A stretch of DNA of 46,800 nt from Atlanticothrix silvestris CENA357. GTDB taxonomy: Bacteria > Cyanobacteriota > Cyanobacteriia > Cyanobacteriales > Nostocaceae. The stretch is taken from positions 80,718 to 127,517 of the forward strand of contig NZ_JAECZB010000007.1 of NCBI RefSeq assembly GCF_016056295.1, in the 5' to 3' direction. Under the pieces are notes generated by a model. The model saw only the letters and a program-made list of their open reading frames with translations, was not told where the DNA came from and ran no database searches. The position numbers were made by a program, and so were the translations under genes. Positions 45,638 through 46,800 of this stretch are shown here, piece after piece. Position 1 is the stretch's first letter, and each line of letters begins with the position of its first letter.

Positions 45638-45959
45638 ACTCTTGGATTTTATTTCTCCTAGATTGTAGCGATCGTTGTGTTAAAAAAATCTGTAATTACG
45701 TAAAAACAACTGAGTTTAGCTGTGTTTTTGGTCATAGGTTTATAAAAAATATACAAAACTTTATGACTAGGGGCTAGGGGCTAGGGGAGCAGGGGAGCAG
45801 AAAGAGGCAGGGAGACAAGGAGCAGGGAGAAAGGGAGAAGGATTATCACACAAACCCAAAACTTTCTCCTCTGCACCCTGCACCCTGCCCCAATTCCTCT
45901 TAATTTTCCCATTCCCCATGCCCCTTTCCCCTTCTTCCCAATGCCCCATTCCCAATAGC
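45638..45959. repeat. Spacer of 322 bp with purine-rich heptamer-like repeats
   Basis: From about 45764 to 45840 the plus strand is G/A-rich with repeats of GGCTAGG and GGGAGCAG; from about 45870 to 45957 it is C/T-rich. An upstream element of the CHAT gene (CCTAGATTGTAGCGATCG at 45657-45674) is at its left end. No gene is seen. Confidence 0.8.
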
Positions 45960-46673
45960 TTACCCTTGATCTGTAGTCGATTCATTGGCGGCATATTGAT
46001 TAATCAACTCCTGGACAATAATTTGTGGATCGTCAGTCTCTATTGCTAGCTGTTGAGCAACTTGCTGGCGTAAGTTTTCATCTTGCTGCAACATTACAAA
46101 CAATTGTTCCAGGCTGACTGTTTGGTATTCTCCTTCTGTTGGGAGGGATTCTTCTATAGCCGGAATATTGTCTTGTTCGTCTACTTCATCTTGTAACAAG
46201 TAGTTGTCTTGGGGTAGGAAGGTTTCACTGACAGCATCTGGCCCCTCATATTCCCATATTGGTTCGCTTTGATTGCGTCTCAATACCTGCATCCCAATAT
46301 CGTAGGCCGCATTTCCAACTTCTCCGATGCCCAACTCACCCAGCTGCACTAATCGAGCAGCTAATTCATTATTGGGTGTAGGTGATGCTATTAATCTTTC
46401 ACCAAAGCGTCGTAACCATTCTATCCAGCGTTCAGTAGAGACGCGATGTTCAATGTTATGCAGCCACTTTTGCGCCCAAGCTTGCCCTCGTGCCTGATGT
46501 ACTCCCTCTAGAAGTTCGGTGAATAGAAACTCCAGATCTGTGTCGGTTAGAGGTGGCGCTGGTTCTTTTGGCACATTATCCTCTATTTTGGAGGAAGTCT
46601 GTTGCCCACCAAACAAGCGTTGGAAAAATCTCTTAAACCACTGAACTAACCGCCTGAGCATTTGCTGCACCAT
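45960..46673 (-). CDS. Companion protein: free-standing N-terminal arm of the TPR-CHAT protein
   Basis: 237 residues, no known family recognised. Residues 43-137 align without gaps with 43-137 of the TPR-CHAT protein, about 60% identical by eye; shared blocks are LFxELLEGV, ERWIxWLxxFGE, SPxPN and VQLGELGxG. Residues 187-210 (SLEQLFVMLQQDENLRQQVAQ) match the linker element LDELLVRLDQSTNLAQQLA. Both also carry an IWEY motif. It therefore equals the N-terminal part of the CHAT protein without TPR and peptidase. An adaptor, inhibitor or competitor role is inference. It lies 322 bp upstream in the same direction. ATG at 46673. Confidence 0.75.
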   Translation of the reverse strand: MVQQMLRRLVQWFKRFFQRLFGGQQTSSKIEDNVPKEPAPPLTDTDLEFLFTELLEGVHQARGQAWAQKWLHNIEHRVSTERWIEWLRRFGERLIASPTPNNELAARLVQLGELGIGEVGNAAYDIGMQVLRRNQSEPIWEYEGPDAVSETFLPQDNYLLQDEVDEQDNIPAIEESLPTEGEYQTVSLEQLFVMLQQDENLRQQVAQQLAIETDDPQIIVQELINQYAANESTTDQG

Positions 46674-46687
46674 TGAGTATTGCTTAC

Positions 46688-46706
46688 CCTAAGATTGTAG
46701 CGATCG
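46688..46706 (-). promoter_or_regulatory. Upstream element shared with the TPR-CHAT gene
   Basis: CCTAAGATTGTAGCGATCG, 14 bases before the companion gene, matches CCTAGATTGTAGCGATCG at 45657-45674 before the TPR-CHAT gene, with one extra A. Homology thus extends upstream of the coding starts. Confidence 0.55.
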
Positions 46707-46750
46707 CACTGTACCATCATTTCACTCTAGTCAATAAAATGTACATTACT

Positions 46751-46790
46751 AGTTATTGGGCATGGGGCATTGGGAAGAAGGGGAAAGGGG
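46751..46790. repeat. Right arm of inverted repeat flanking the companion gene
   Basis: This 40-base stretch is the reverse complement of 45921-45960 with two mismatches. The two arms lie on either side of the companion gene. The sequence is of the ATTGGG/GGGCAT type common in Nostoc intergenic DNA. Confidence 0.8.
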
Positions 46791-46800
46791 AAAGGCTGTC

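Overview
The window is chromosome of a filamentous cyanobacterium, very probably Nostocales (Nostoc, Anabaena, Calothrix type). Three things point there: the octamer GCGATCGC (HIP1) is very frequent in genes and spacers, there are arrays of 7-bp tandem repeats typical of heterocystous cyanobacteria, and there is a complete hmp-type chemotaxis locus with the coiled-coil motility gene hmpF divergent from it. Nothing looks like phage, plasmid or CRISPR, and I saw no tRNA or rRNA.

Layout. 1-7.6 kb: heptamer repeats, a small holin-fold membrane protein, an exbB-exbD proton-channel pair, a Cache-HAMP histidine kinase, a DUF1232 protein, a small PepSY-type membrane protein, a drug/metabolite transporter and a DUF4174 lipoprotein. 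7.6-17.9 kb: an AI-2E-family permease, a fused OMP decarboxylase/orotate phosphoribosyltransferase, a cytochrome b561-type protein, a double-domain M16 peptidase, a Uma2 protein, a prolyl oligopeptidase and a methyltransferase. 17.9-30.5 kb: the motility cluster hmpA-B-C-D-E on the minus strand (PATAN response regulator, CheY, CheW, MCP, CheA hybrid) with hmpF on the plus strand. 30.5-36.3 kb: tilS, a DUF4351 protein, an isonitrile-hydratase-like DJ-1/PfpI gene flanked by two paralogous GAF-LuxR regulators, a DUF3386 gene, a frameshifted DUF952 gene and an orphan DUF4089 gene. 36.8-41.7 kb: a small membrane protein, a P-loop-like protein divergent from a P2-type cation ATPase with a perfect palindrome between them, and a decayed IS982-family transposase. 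41.8-46.8 kb: a TPR-CHAT protease-like protein preceded by a separate gene that duplicates its N-terminal arm.

How they work together. The hmp genes form a complete signalling route: the receptor HmpD and adaptor HmpC feed the kinase HmpE, which phosphorylates its own receiver, HmpB and HmpA, steering type IV pili during gliding of hormogonia; HmpF is the coiled-coil partner. ExbB/ExbD supply proton-driven force to an outer-membrane partner not encoded here. The most unusual units are the TPR-CHAT protein with its companion, the isonitrile-hydratase-like gene between duplicated sensor-regulators, and the palindrome between the two divergent ATPase-like genes, whose half-site recurs 2.2 kb away.
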